From the NCBI RefSeq assembly GCF_910592395.1, contig NC_088319.1, positions 2,482,001 through 2,546,000 of the forward strand: a DNA stretch of 64,000 nucleotides. The letters are read 5' to 3'. The stretch is from Lineus longissimus (lineage: Eukaryota; Nemertea; Pilidiophora; Heteronemertea; Lineidae). Position 1 is the first letter of the stretch, and the number at the start of each line of letters is the position of its first letter. The notes under the pieces were generated by a model. That model was given only the letters and a program-made list of their open reading frames with translations. It was not told where the DNA came from and made no database searches. Position numbers and translations under genes: made by a program. Below, one piece after another: positions 34,951-47,200 of this stretch.

Positions 34951-36744
34951 AGAAAAAAAACGTAATGTTCACTCTGAGACCACAGTGGTACTAGGTTTAG
35001 AAGTGCGTGAAAGACCGGAACTAGAAAAATGATGGGATTCTAAGTCCTGTTTTGAGATTGAAGGATTCGTGATTGTTTATAATTTCTGTTCTCGTGTCCA
35101 GATAACCATTAGACTAAAACCTGTTATGGGAGTTGCTATTCGGTTATCAAGAGTATGCCTCGAATGAGCACTCGACATGGGGATCCCCACGGCCAAGCTT
35201 CGAGCAAACAGAGGTAAATTTCTGCAAGTTCCCGTCGTAACTAAATTTTAATAGAAAAACGAGCATACGACATGATTCCACAGATATTCTATCTTTGGGT
35301 GTTCCCAGCTTTAGGCTGCAGGTCTAAATTTCGAGCGGAAACTTCTGCGAATTGGTGTTTGCTGAAATGTGGCATCACACATTCTTAAAAAGTTAGACTC
35401 TGTCGAAACAAATATCAGAAGACCAATATTTCGCATTCCGGTCACGCGTAGAACATTTTCAGATCGATTGTGTATTTTCTTTGGCATTCTCCAATTTTTT
35501 AGTGTTTTCATTATCAATTTATCCAACTCTTTCTATCCTCAGAAGCAATTCCTATCAATTTTTCTGTTTATGTTACTCAAATATAAAACTCTTTAAATAT
35601 TTACAACTTGCGACGGCCCGAACAAAACAAATAAAGTAATATTTTTCAAGCTGAGAAATGTTTGCAAAGCAGGACAAAAAAGACAATGCAAACACTTTCC
35701 GTAAACCACTGCCTTTTTTCCGAATCAAAGCCGAAAATCGAAATATCCCTGCATCATTACTTTCAATTCAAATCTACGTAACCCGATTAGGAAACGAGCA
35801 GTTACTGAAAAGTATGGAAGCCGATTATGCGGAGAAATGGTTCCTACACGAACTGATTGTTCGTGCGCAATGAATTCATAATAACTGCAATTAATTGCGC
35901 CGTTGCACAAAGTTTCCCTGCGTTGAAATGAGATTAATTTTTCCAAAGTTGTGCCTTTTTTAATTGCAACACAGCACTTGGATTTAATAACAGTCATTAA
36001 AACGCTGAGCAGGTACCGGAAATTTTCCCGTGGTTTCCATGAAGTGAATGGTCCTTTCATCGTTTTGTGTGCTAGACTTTCAACATGATTTTATTCCGAG
36101 GCGGAGAAGACTCAGATGACTTATTAGCCTGCTTGATAATGAAAACAGAACCAAAGCTTCCATTTTCCTGGGAAATTGTGGCAGAACATGTCCACATGAG
36201 AATAGTATAAAGTGTTTGCTAATTGAGGGAGCATGTAACAATTGTAGTGAAGTCAAAAAGGGCGGAAACTGTTCTTTTCCCCATGGATCCGCTCATGCTG
36301 GAAAGACGAGGCGAAACAAGAGTGTTTTAAATTTGGCATCAAAAGCTTGTTTTACTGGTTTGATGCCCCACCCGCTTTTTGTTGCTTTTTTGTTTTGCTT
36401 TGATACGCTTCTGACTCCTTCTCTAATCTTCTCACTAGCACAAAGTACAAATATGACAACGTAAAATGTCGGACAGAACGAGAGAATCATCTAACTTTTA
36501 AATCACAATTTTCACAACAGCAATGCACCATCTCATCAAGATAATACATTTCATGTTAAGAATGTACACTGTTCTAGTTGATGTCCTAATTGCTGGGATA
36601 TGTTGATACATTTCCTTAGGATGAACAGATAAACGCTAGCTATTGCCACATCTTTGTTGATCATAACGTCTTTCTGCTCCTGCTTGTCTAGGCCTATCAA
36701 CTCCCATGCAAGCTGTTTCGTGGGAGTCGATGTAATCAAGATTT
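34951..36744. other. No gene recognised
   Basis: Frames up to 111 codons on the minus strand (36060-35725) without domain-like content. Confidence 0.4.
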
Positions 36745-36862
36745 GACCAGATAACCCTTTGATAAGACAATAGTGGAGGGGAATTTAGGCCTAGGTGCGA
36801 GTGGGCTTCGTTTAAATACAATAGGCCGTATAGGCTAGGCCTGAATTCTTTTAAAAGCGAGG
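36745..36862 (+). repeat. Dispersed repeat D1, copy 5
   Basis: AGATAACCCTTTGATAAGAC, GAATTTAGGCCTAGGTGCGA, GTGGGCTTCGTTTAAATACA and CTAGGCCTGAATTCTTTT; closest in order to the copy at 34834. Confidence 0.55.
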
Positions 36863-36966
36863 TTTGTTATCATACAACAGTGTTACATCTCTTATTTGTC
36901 TTGTTCAATGCACCTAATCATGAAAGCGCACAATGCACAATTTCCTGAAATGTACGAGAGAACGAG

Positions 36967-36993
36967 AAATAAAAAAATAAAAAAAAAAAAAAA
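36967..36993 (+). repeat. A-rich tract
   Basis: AAATAAAAAAATAAAA followed by a longer A run; could be a retroposon tail, but nothing recognisable precedes it. Confidence 0.7.
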
Positions 36994-37744
36994 GTGCAAA
37001 ATAATGTACATAGTACTTATGAACACTTTTAAAATGACCCAGTTTAGAAATCATGACAAAGAAGACAATATTGAAAGAGACAAGACATATTCGAAGCCAG
37101 ATTTTAACAATTCACGGAACTGTATTCAACCAGCAGGTACCTGGTAACGTAAGATGGCATCAACTCTGTGATTTCAGCATATTTCGCCTTTCAATCCTTT
37201 GGCAAATTTCGCTTAACAAGCGGAATAAACAGACAGTCCTTTTTTTAAATCTTAACTGCATCGCTCAACAAATTAGATTTGCTTTACCACAGGGAAAATG
37301 AGATTATAAATTTGAATTGAATTGCATTCAATGGATCGTGCAATTTGCGTAAGTTAAGTCCAAACCCGTAATCTTCAATTGTCGGATGCGGTAAGACAAA
37401 ATTAACTTTGACAATTTTTGAAATTCGTATGGAAATCTACGATTAGGTTTTAAAGTGTTCTTTGATAATTTAGAACCTGACGAGTTGAGAAAAGTACAGG
37501 AAATCGATGGTCATCCGCTTCATCAAAACGGTTTATTAATGTTTGACGCACGTGGCTTCCTTCAACAGGGTGGTCCAAAAAACATGTGGTTATGATAATG
37601 TTTGTCTAAAATGGGTTGTGGCTTTCAATCATAACATCAAATGAAACAATAATACATTAGACACGTAGATGTAGGTAATCAAGTAGCTTTGTTTATAGTA
37701 CATAATGCTATGACTGGATTGTGGCTGCCCTTGGTTCACCAGAG

Positions 37745-37820
37745 TGTGAGTGTAAAGCGCTTTTAGACATTAGATGGTATAGTGCAAAGCGCTATATATG
37801 AGAACTCACTGTCATTATTA
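37745..37820 (+). mobile_element. CR1/L2-type LINE 3' tail fragment
   Basis: Contains TGTAAAGCGCTTTTAGA and, about 25 bases on, CAAAGCGCTATATATGAGA followed by ATTATTATC. This AAGCGCTTT...AAGCGCTATATAA plus ATT-rich ending is the classic 3' terminus of CR1/L2-clade LINEs and the SINEs that borrow their tails. No coding part is attached. It lies under 1 kb from the larger LINE fragment, in the same orientation. Confidence 0.6.
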
Positions 37821-38636
37821 TCATAATCAAAATGCACTGTGCCCCGTTTTGGTAGCAGCGGTTACAATTACGCGACCATGACCGCTTGGTGTTGTTGCAA
37901 AATAGCCTCGCAGTGTTTGATGTGAAAACCAGTTACCTCCAGTTCGGTATCTACCGATTAACTTAACCGTACTTAGATGAAATTGCGATGCGAAAGCCAG
38001 TCGATATAGCAACCTTCTGACATAAAATTATGGTGAAAGCTTCGCCGCATTACACGGATGATATTTTCTAGGACAACCTTTTCCGGTTCTCCTCAAGGAC
38101 TGCGTAAAGAACTTTCCCTTTATCGTGTTTATCGATCTTCGATGGTCTACCACTTGTACCAATCCTCCAGCGTCTTAATAACTCCTTCCAGATTCCCTGT
38201 CTTATAATTCTCTATGATGTTGGCGCATAACTGAAACCATAAATACATCATTTCAAGGTATGAGCGTAGTGCCCATGTCTCTGTTCAGATTCATTAACCA
38301 TTATGCCTTTGGAAGCTCTAAACATAAGGACTGACAATCAATCAGCAAGCTGGTACCAACGTACAATAGTGTCATTGGCTTTCATTACGAATGCCCAGCG
38401 GAAATAACTACATGTACCATCTCAAACCCTTATTTTGTTATGGCTTCTGTCTGATTTCAGAAAGATTAAAGCAATTGTCTAAAAGTCGTGAGTTCGAGAC
38501 GCGCCCAGCGTCACTTGGTGCTTTCAACTGGCCTGAAATAGTAAAATCCTGCGGTGCAAGTGTCATGCAACATAAGCACGCTGCTTGGTTTCCCCGGAAT
38601 GTTTTCTGTATCAGGCCGATGAATAAGAGGTAAAGA

Positions 38637-38940
38637 GATTGGCTGCCCATTGTCAGTCGGGTAAATTTCAAGATACTATTGCTGGCTTCCAAAGCCATGC
38701 GAAGACAAGCTCCCAAGTACCTGTCTGACTCTTTAGAGTTCTGTCAGCGAGCACTCCGATCAACAGATACAATCTCGCTTGTGCTCGAGATCCCACGCAC
38801 AAAGACCAGATTCGGCAAGCGTACATGCTGCAGTAGCACTCTGGAATGACCTACCTTGTAACATTCAAAATGCGAATTCCATCACAGCATTTAAGACACT
38901 ACTCAAGGCCCACCTCTTCCATGAACATCATGAACATTGA
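38637..38940 (+). mobile_element. LINE (CR1/L2/Rex-like) reverse-transcriptase C-terminal fragment, frameshifted
   Basis: Two adjacent frames together encode the conserved C-terminal tail of non-LTR reverse transcriptases. First comes DWLPIVSRVNFKILLLASKA, the family's HWLPV-R-FKILLLTYKA block, then APKYLSDSLEF, then IPRTKTRFGKR. A one-base frame change near 38820 follows. The second frame gives HAAVALWNDLP, the AAPxLWNSLP block, and SITAFKTLLKAHLF, the FKxxLKTHLF block, ending at TGA 38938-38940. The rest of the reverse transcriptase and the endonuclease are missing, so this is a 5'-truncated dead copy, as is usual for LINEs. About 50-90 bases downstream, AAGCGCCTTTGAAC and CTATATAAATGAGG match the 3' UTR style of CR1/L2-clade elements. 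Confidence 0.85.
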
Positions 38941-39035
38941 ATTATTAATGAACATTATGACATTGAATCATTCTGAAGCGCCTTTGAACGGCCCAATAGA
39001 ACTGATATGGTCCCTATATAAATGAGGCTTATAGA
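38941..39035 (+). mobile_element. 3' UTR of the truncated LINE
   Basis: This follows the reverse-transcriptase stop. It carries GAAGCGCCTTTGAACGG and CTGATATGGTCCCTATATAA, which resemble the conserved AAGCGC...CTATATAA tail of CR1/L2-like elements. The 3' boundary is uncertain. Confidence 0.55.
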
Positions 39036-41096
39036 TTCGGACGATTCGGAAGAGGGGGAATGATATTGACACAACTTCAATAATATATATCTAACAATAT
39101 CATACAAGGAACACATTCTTTATTGCAAATAACAAAAACTTCTCGCAACCCTCTCAAGTTAAACAATATGAAACCCTGTCATGCAGGAACAAAATACATC
39201 TGACGCGAACTCCCTTTGTTTGAAATATCGGATGAGGAGCTCTTTAGGCTCAAGATCAACACAGTACTAACGTCTTTGTCGCTTCGGGTATCCTTATATC
39301 AAAGAAAATCCTAGCATTTTTGCCACGCTTCTTTGTCCGAGCAGACAGTTTGACTTTTGTGCAACGCTTTTTTCCCCTTTGGATGAGAAGCGTCTCTGTG
39401 CGCTTTATTAGTTTCATGTTCCATCCTAAGGGCACTGTCTTTGACTCGTCTTGTTCGCTCGTTATTGGCATGAGAGGAGATACAATAGGCAGGTTTCGCC
39501 GCTGTACGAATGACAAATTACGAAGTACGAGGTCTCTGGTGCCACAGACTCCTGTGTGCATTCACGCAACACTCGTAAATCATCTTTATACTCAGTTGAA
39601 GGAGAAATCGAGAAAAAAAAACACATCTAAACTTCGTCTAAGGTAAATTATCAGGATCTATCGCAAAATCAACTTTAAATCAATCTTGTATTAGAGATCC
39701 GATGAAGTTTGAACATAACATAGACCATTATAAATGTGCATCTAAATATTCGTACTTCGATGTTCAGAGCTCAATCTTCATAAGGCTTGCGAAACCTCTC
39801 TAATAAAGGTATTTTGCAACATGCTTTGATGCATGTTTTATTGCGAAATGTGAAGACCAGTAGGATATAAAAGAGTTTTCCGTCCACGTTTTGCATTCAT
39901 TTGGTGTGTTTTTTATAGCAGTAGATTCAGAGAGGAGATAGATTGGGCCAACATTTCAAGAAAAGACTGCTTTAACCGTCGACTTGGCAAGCATTTGCAC
40001 CAAGTCATTTAATAAGCCACACGCAAAGACGTTTTCCATACGCTTTTTGCTAAAGTGAGCTTCATATAAATAATGACTCTACCACGTCCGTGATGTAAAT
40101 GTGTAATGATAGATCACGGCCAAGTCTTTTTTTCTCGTTCGTCATATGAACGAGAGGGGATACAATAAAGGCCATGCCATCATGCTTTGGCGTTGTTTAT
40201 TGCAGGCGAAATGACGGCGTTTTCCTGTTAATGGTAAAAACATGTTGCCAAGTCCATATTAGGACCACAAAAAGTCATAGTTCATGTAATTGTTCTCTGC
40301 CACTTTGTAGGCTGTGCGCTAGATTAAGTTTCTTTTTTTCAATTTTCTTAGCTCAATTTTTGATGATCATCCGAAGACACACAGTCAAGGTCTATTTCAT
40401 CTCCTTTCTGTGCCTTGCTTATCGCGAACGAACGAACGAATGAAGCCCTCCCTCCAAATAGTTTGATAAATTTACAAAGTCAATTTCATTTTACAAGCAT
40501 TTGTGCCACATTTTAAACCATTACGATATATATAATGAGCCACGATATACTTTTTTTCGCGTTTTTTTTCATTTCATCACGAGAGGGGCATCTTCCTACG
40601 CTTATTGCTCCGTCACAAATTTCATTAGAGACATAACACAATGAGTCTTATACCTCGTTTAGCTGGTTGGGCCAAAATCATTCGTTTGCGGGGGTTCGGC
40701 CGGGGCAACTGCTCCACATTGCTTAAGTGCCAAAAACTTTTCTGCAGTTTTTTTTTCTGCGGCTGCGATGCCAACAATCACTGTCGGTGAAGATCACTGA
40801 CAAATCCACGGCGATTAACTTAAGTCCGACCGGTCAAGACAATGTCACCAAATTGATCGTGTCATTGTATCCAAATTGCCCGCCTGTTGCCATTCAACCG
40901 GTTGGTTGCCGTGGTTACCAAATACAATAAAGAAATAACCGATTGAAGTCATAAGCAACTGTGATTGCCTAATCTCTGTCTCGTTAGTATTGTGTTTGCC
41001 TGAGGTCAGAAACTGAGACGCGGGGATGCTGCTACTGATGTGGTGACAGCAATGCCATTAGGCGTGTAACGAGATCTTGGGAGCAGCATAGTTTGT
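39036..41096. other. No gene recognised
   Basis: Frames up to 108 codons. Loosely similar phrases (GAGAGGAGATACAATAGGC at 39473, GAGAGGGGATACAATAAAGG at 40151, CACGAGAGGGGCA at 40578) suggest diverged local repeats that I could not delimit. Confidence 0.4.
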
Positions 41097-41390
41097 GACT
41101 GTATATGCAATGTATGTGAAAAGCATGCTCACATTACATGCAATGCATGTAAAAAGCGTCCTGTAAATGCAATGCATGTAAAAACATGCGTACTTCACAT
41201 CTAATGCAGGTATATGTAATTAGTGCTTCCCTGTACTTGCAATGCATGTAAAAGCATGCTTTTCTGCACACGCAAAGCATGTAGAAGCATGGGTACGTAT
41301 ACATGCAATGCAATGTGAAAAGCGTACTGTACAAGCAATGCATGTAAACATCCTGTTTACCTGTACATGCAGTGAATGTTAAAAAATCTT
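41097..41390 (+). repeat. Degenerate minisatellite, about nine units of 27-37 bp
   Basis: The core is CTGTACATGCAATGCATGTA followed by AAAAGC(A/G)T. Units begin near 41100, 41134, 41162, 41199, 41231, 41267, 41298, 41327 and 41361, with unequal spacing and substitutions. The core is palindromic around TGCAATGCA. The minus strand translates as a repetitive His/Cys/Met-rich peptide, which I treat as an artefact of the repeat. Confidence 0.72.
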
Positions 41391-42112
41391 GAAGCGGATC
41401 TGAAGCCTCAATGACGGGCCTCGTACGACGGTCACATAAGCATAGCAACTCTGTCGTACAAAATGATGAATAATAAATAATTGAAGAGGAAGAAGCACGT
41501 ATCATGCACCTGCTACCAGCTGCAGCTCGAAGCAAAGCTGTCTCTAGTCAAGATACAGGAGATTGGGTAATCGAATATCCCTGGCAAGGAACAAAGATAA
41601 TCTAGTTAAGAGCATGCACTGAATGACGTTGGTAGTGTGCGAACATGGGTAGTTGTAAAACAAGAAACACAGAAACGAAACAGAAACACAGAAACACAGA
41701 AACGAAACGCAGAAACCAGTCTTGTGGCGAATTCTGGTCTGCAGACTCCATCTTGTTGCCATGGTTGTGGCCGCGAACGCGGGTGTAACTAAAACTGGTA
41801 TTCAGTCGGAATGGAAGGAGGAATGCTCATTTCCCAATACCCCTTTTAGCCTCATCAACGTGTGCGCAGATTGGCAGCATCCGGCCTTGATCGTGCCAAT
41901 ACACTACATGTATGTACTACACGGCGTAAATAGAAAATAGTCCTTCGAATAGCGAGTCCTGTTCTTTTGTTCATTCCATGGCCTGTGCACGACACTAGGC
42001 TGAACTTCCCTACTGCAACCTCATTAACATAAACAGATATTTAAAGGGACTATTTAAAGGCAGCAGCTGGGCAGGCAAGATTGAGTTACTCCAAGTCCAA
42101 GTCTAGTGCCCG

Positions 42113-42130
42113 CCCCCCCCCCCCCCCCCC
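42113..42130 (+). repeat. C18 homopolymer
   Basis: Eighteen C, inside the 41634-42670 inverted-repeat structure. Confidence 0.9.
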
Positions 42131-42396
42131 ACTTTACTCTATTCTAGTCGCCAAAATTGGTCTCTCACGTCTCACATAACGTCGAAATGATTCACCCATG
42201 TACTGGTACCGTACCTTGCATTTAGTGCTGCATCAGACGGGATTTGTAGGATGATCCTGGTACTTCATGTAAATTGAACACTACAAGGCAAGATGTTGCA
42301 CTGCACCTTCATTTAAAATAACATGCTGTAGGAATCGAATCGAACCTACCAAGGTACTACACCACCACCTCAAAAGACTTCACCCATATCGTGCCG

Positions 42397-42420
42397 CCCC
42401 CCCCCCCCCCCCCCCCCCCC
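42397..42420 (+). repeat. C24 homopolymer
   Basis: Twenty-four C, 266 bp after the C18 tract and inside the same structure. Confidence 0.9.
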
Positions 42421-42661
42421 AAGTTGCTCCATGTATCCCCTCAACCTCAACAACTCTATTGCATTCCGGCTGACCGCAACCCACCAACCTCAGATTTTAC
42501 TTTTAAACGACAATAACAACGGATTGGGCAAGGAAAGTATCGGCGTGCCGCTTGATTCCAACTTTTATGAAAACCCGTTTGATTTTCGTTTCTGCGTTTC
42601 GTTTCTGCGTTTCTGTGTTTCTGTTTCGTTTCTGTGTTTCTTGTTTTACAACTACCCTGCG

Positions 42662-43040
42662 AACATGGTGTTTTTATTGAATCATCGTGCAGTGATCCAT
42701 AGCAGAAACCTTGAAATCCCGAGAGGCCATTGGCTAAGACTTGGTCAGAAAAGTCCGAATGCGAATGTACTGAAATTTTGTTACCTGTTTGCGTGCAGAG
42801 AGTGTGGCTATGGGTTGGTGACAGATACTGGCCGAGGCCCCCAGCCAGTGCATAATGGTCAGGCTAGTTTCGTGTGGGATGCATTAGGAAGTTTGTCTGT
42901 TTGGTGTTTTTATTGAATCATCATGCAGTGAGCAGGCAGAAACCATGGAACCCCGAGAGGCCACTGGCGAAGACTTGGTAGGATGAGTCCGAATGTAATG
43001 AAATTGTATTACCCGATTGCGTGCAGAACGGCATTTACCC
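42662..43040 (+). repeat. Direct duplication, two units of about 130 bp, 237 bp apart
   Basis: GGTGTTTTTATTGAATCATC, CCGAGAGGCCATTGGC, AAGACTTGGT, AGTCCGAATG and TTTGCGTGCAGA at 42666-42800 recur in the same order at 42902-43028 with substitutions and small indels. The first unit overlaps the end of the inverted-repeat structure at 42670. Confidence 0.6.
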
Positions 43041-43655
43041 TTTCAGCGGCAATGCCAAGAATCGGCCATTAAGTAGCAGTATCACTCTTCTTTGCTTTTG
43101 ATGTGTTTGTTGATCATGCTTGCATTAGTTATTGCGCAATAGGCAATACCAAGTTTCGACCATCTGTAGCTGATATCACAACTTTTGTTGTTTATAGTTT
43201 GTTGGATTTACATCCTACATTAGTTATTGCGCAATAGGAAGCTAACGTTGATTTTTCGTCACTTCTACAATGGAAAACGGATGAGCTATAATTTCGGCTG
43301 TCACCTCGGTTTCGGTCTGCATTAATATTTAGTTCGTGGCGTTCATCGAACACGTTGTGCAATTGGTTTCCCTAGCTATCTAATCACCACAGTGTAAAAC
43401 TATCGCCACACGACTCACTGGGCGATGATTCTCTGCTCTTTAGTTTTTGTGAGCGGTTCCCGCGGGAGTTGAGTTATGATAACAGGGAAAATAATTCTGC
43501 TGTGGGCTTGCGATAATATGGTGAATGTCATGGGGAGATACCAGACATCATGCTGGCGGCTCGACGAGTCTATAACAGATTTACGCTGTAAGCACCAATG
43601 ATTATTGCCACTTTCTTTCTAATGCTTCGTCAGATTAGTCAAAACCAACATCAAA

Positions 43656-43831
43656 CTGGCGTAGAAGTTTGAAATCCCATGATAGAATGTCCGAGGAACA
43701 AACGATTTTGCGTTAAAATCTCTGAGCTGTTGATGGTCATGGCTTCTCTAGAACCATATATCATAATCCGTCAGAAGACAATAGGGCCGGACACGTTTTC
43801 CAGGGGACATCTTCCACGTTTACATTGGGAC
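43656..43831 (+). mobile_element. Family C MITE, copy 3
   Basis: A diverged copy: CTGGCGTAGAAGTTTGAAAT at the left, ATGTCCGAGGAACAAACG, GACAATAGGGCCGGACACG and TTTTCCAGGGGACA near the right. The termini have lost perfect CCGG. Confidence 0.62.
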
Positions 43832-44126
43832 ACTATTATGCTATTGGTCGCGAGATGTAACAGAATTGCTTGGGGTGAATCATTGGCGCTTACAGAGTGT
43901 GTCCCCATAAGAACACCAGCAGTAAGAAGTACACCTAGATGACCCGTACTGACACGCCATGTACTCAGCCTGGCAAAACCACCCGCCTACCTGCGAGATC
44001 TCGTAATATTTGGGTGGTCCATCGCTCTGTTCAACGTAGATACAATCCAACCATGCGTCAGGAATTGGCAGAGGCGCAATGACTTTGGACGTGGCTGGCC
44101 ATGTACTGTACGTGTGCCTTCCTAAA

Positions 44127-44296
44127 CCGGTGTGACAGCGGATATAGTCCCCCTGAAGTCATAGTCCGGTAGCATTGTATTTGACCAATTAAGCAGCATG
44201 ATCTATTGTACCGCTAACCCTAACCAAAATATTTAGCAATGCGGGCTATTGTTACACGGACTATCAGCCCTAGGACTACTATCCCCGCCACACCGG
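44127..44296 (+). mobile_element. Family L MITE, copy 2
   Basis: 170 bp, about 95% identical by eye to 11674-11843, with termini CCGGTGTGACAGCGGATA and ATCCCCGCCACACCGG. High similarity between the two copies suggests fairly recent activity compared with the other families here. Confidence 0.75.
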
Positions 44297-45654
44297 TATA
44301 CCCACACCAATAACCAACGATTGGTTCAAAAAAGATACTCCAAGCCTTTGACCGAAACAGCCTGCCCAAGAACGCCACACTATAGATTACGTTGATCCGA
44401 TATGTTCTCTGTTAAAACAAACCTAGCTCAACAATCATCGTATCGAAACCCAATAAATAAATTTGCTTCAAGAGTATTTAAAAGGTGGAATTACAGATGT
44501 TGAATAGATCTCCATGGACACCGGGGAACGAGAAGAGCTAACCCCAAAGACTGAGTGTTTCCAAGTGAATGTGAAGATACCATAACGAGCCTTGATGATC
44601 GTGCCAATGCATTTTGTTCAATCTTAATGAAACAAGAAACAGACGGCAGATTCGATGTAACCTTTTTGCGTTGTACAACACGGCACAGATATCTTTGAGC
44701 AAAATATTCATGTGGTTTATTACGATGCGGGTTTGGCACGGAGTAGAAACAAGCTCTGTCTCTCTGTTTTCAAGTCTGAGGACGGAGTTGTTATTGACGG
44801 GGCAGTCACTGTGTTTTGCCTATGACATAGACAATCAAAAATTGCACCAAAGGAAGAAATAATGAATATACAAGTGGAACTTCCCTTAGCGGGCATCGAT
44901 CGGTCAGAAGGACATCCTGGGGACAGTGATTGTGGTCCAAAACAGGTCCCATTTATACAATATTGGACCTCAGTTCTATGATGACATCTCAAGGACAGCA
45001 CTCGTCAGCCCCAAGTGTCCCTATTTGAAAGGTTCTATACTGTACTTATAATCGATAATCTCACTAATTTGTTTTAAAACGAAATGTATATCGACCGAAT
45101 GTCAGCTGTCAGCCAGCACAATTAGTACTACCATACAAGACTCAAAATAGATTTAATTGACAAACAATCTCATTAATCTACGGAATAATTCCCGCTATTC
45201 GTCACGTCACAAATGCAAATATTTCAGACTTGTCAAGTAGCTTCGATAAACCTCGAAACACGCATTTGCATTCATAAAGTTAAAAATCGCCCCAGGTGTA
45301 TGTTTTCACATATCAAACGCGACTATTGCTCTCGTGCGTTAATTGCCTCCGGGATAGAATGTTTCCGTTGAATGCTAATTGCCGCTCGGTACATGACTTC
45401 GCCAACTGGTGGCGGGGACTGGAAGGCAGAATTTCTCTGCTTAATATTCACTCATGAATTGATTTTAAGATACTAGTATATCGGACCAAAGGTACTAGGC
45501 TGACCTCTTGACTACACTGTAATAGTGTGATCACAAATAGGAATGTTACACAGCTCTGGGCAGCCGGTGTCATACAGTAAGTGACCGGCTTTAGTTGACA
45601 CCGTCAGCGAGCATTACTGTAAGGATAATCTAGTGCTGTGTATCACTACTATCT

Positions 45655-45742
45655 TTTGGTACATGCGATCGAACCAGGGACCCCATGACCGCTGGTTCCG
45701 AGCGACAACACCATGGCTCCTCTGGTGCTGGCATATTGACAC
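45655..45742 (-). mobile_element. Possible tRNA-derived SINE head
   Basis: On the minus strand, GTTGTCGCTCGGAACCAGC is followed by GGTCATGGGGTCC and CTGGTTCGATCGC. Spacing and sequence resemble a pol III B box (GGTTCGATC) in a tRNA-related SINE. The arms around the B box do not pair, so it is not a functional tRNA. No A box of good quality was seen. Confidence 0.3.
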
Positions 45743-46331
45743 ACAAATTGCACAGTCTACAAAAAGCCAAGCGATCCATCACTGGATTGAATGGAATACG
45801 ACATGTGCAAGTTAGGTCAGGTGTTTATTGAAATGATGGTGAGCAAACATTGATTTTCACGTTCTGTTTAATAGTTTGCATCATCGATCATCATTTTGAC
45901 AGAGAACATGTTTGCACATGTCACGCCAAATGAATGTCTGTTGTAATGTGAATACATATCAGAGCGTTTCAGTGTATTGCAATGTACTGACGTGCCACAT
46001 GCTCCCAAGTGTGCGATGCTGTCCTCAAATAGCCATCAGACATCAGACCTCACGCGTAAATATGTTGTCGACCTTGGAGCGCGAACTACTGGCCACATTC
46101 CTTTGAAGTTTGTTTTATCATTCTGGGGTTTGCAACCAAACAGGTTGTCTAATGTTAGTTACAATGGTAAACGAAATCATTGTATGTATGCATTTAATCT
46201 GTGCAATGTACATGTAGTAGTGGATTGGATTTAGACATTTTCCACTCTGTACTACGTGGGTGGATAGATTTACCAAAGTGTTTGAATGACTCCACCTTAC
46301 CCAAGAAGCCCAATGGGTGGTGGTGGGGAGC

Positions 46332-46353
46332 GGGGGGGGGGGGGGGGGGGGGG
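46332..46353 (+). repeat. G22 homopolymer
   Basis: Twenty-two G preceded by TGGTGGTGGGGAGC, itself G-rich. Confidence 0.9.
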
Positions 46354-46843
46354 TTCAAACGTTAACACAGACATTCTAAAACTCTTACCGTTAATTTTAT
46401 TGCGATGTACTTTTGTAGTAGAAGGTCATTTACAATATTGATCAGCTAAGAAAACAAAATATTATTTCGCTTATTGATAATTGGATTATGCTCTGTTGGT
46501 GAAGTAGAGCAAATGTTTGGTCAGCTTTGTAATTAATCATTTCAGCTGATAGCGTTCGAACAGCGTGTCCATCGGGCTATTCCCATAGCAGACGAACTTT
46601 ACAAAGCAATGAGAGATATCGATCAGTGAGGCCGGGACAGTTTAGACTACGCGAATGTGCAAACTTTGCAAACTATGAACGTGTTTGTCAGATGACAGTA
46701 GGCTTCTTTTCTTTCATTAAGTGTGTTTATAATGAATTGATGAAATTGTAGAAATCTCTTGCTAGGGGCGGCCGTGCTTCTCACCCCACTCGATCAACAG
46801 AGCATGGCGTGACGCAACAATTTCAATGTCGCACGATCGACTC

Positions 46844-47200
46844 TAGAATCACTTGGATACGAGGAGTTTTTCTCGCCTACGTCAAGACTTGCGTGATTTT
46901 ATAGAATATACCCTAAATACGATTTTGGTACAAAAGCAATTGTACGGGTTAAGCATGAAAATATTATCGCGAGAGATATCAACACACGACCGGATTGTCG
47001 AAGCTTCTCTCCACGAACACCATGTCATGATGTTGTTGACCGGAGGGTGCGCGCGCAACTTCTTTACAAATTGTAGAGACGTCATCAAGCATCTACTAAT
47101 TTCATTAGGATTATTCAATAAGCAACACGTCAGCAGCGAAATGATGATTTGGGAATCTGTTTTGAAGTTGTATGACAGCTTGGAAATTACACAAATGTGA
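46844..47200 (+). CDS. Candidate coding exon, unknown helical protein
   Basis: The frame is open for about 118 codons from an in-frame TAG near 46841 to a TGA at 47198-47200. There is no ATG at the start; the first in-frame Met is near codon 36, so an internal or terminal exon is more likely than a complete gene. The translation reads like a natural mainly helical domain, with amphipathic stretches around LRDFIEYTLNTILVQKQ, HHVMMLLTGG, DVIKHLLISLGLF and MIWESVLKLYDSLEI. I recognise no family. The opposite strand is also open for 120 codons here, which lowers confidence that either is coding. Confidence 0.3.

Larger units (their letters stand above)
41634..42670. repeat. 1.04-kb structure with about 85-bp inverted repeats at both ends
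   Basis: Left arm 41634-41724: GAACATGGGTAGTTGTAAAA, CAAGAAACACAGAAACG and further (A)GAAAC repeats. Right arm 42585-42670 is its complement: GTTTCTGTGTTTCTTG, TTTTACAACTACCCTGCGAA. The span between holds a C18 and a C24 tract and no gene. It could be a fold-back element or an inverted segmental duplication. The GAAACACA repeats may have expanded separately. Confidence 0.6.

Noticed and set aside
41134-41535. 133-codon minus-strand frame with repeating His/Cys/Met-rich motifs
   Set aside because: The repeats are a direct readout of the degenerate 27-37 bp minisatellite. There is no supporting splice site or domain.
42300-42370. Possible tRNA gene (GAATCGAATCGAACC resembles a reversed B box)
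   Set aside because: The box is interrupted, and no acceptor, D or anticodon stems can be formed around it.
42431-42916. 161-codon plus-strand frame
   Set aside because: It spans the GAAACACA-type inverted-repeat arm and the direct duplication. The Phe/Cys/Ser-rich centre comes from the simple repeat.
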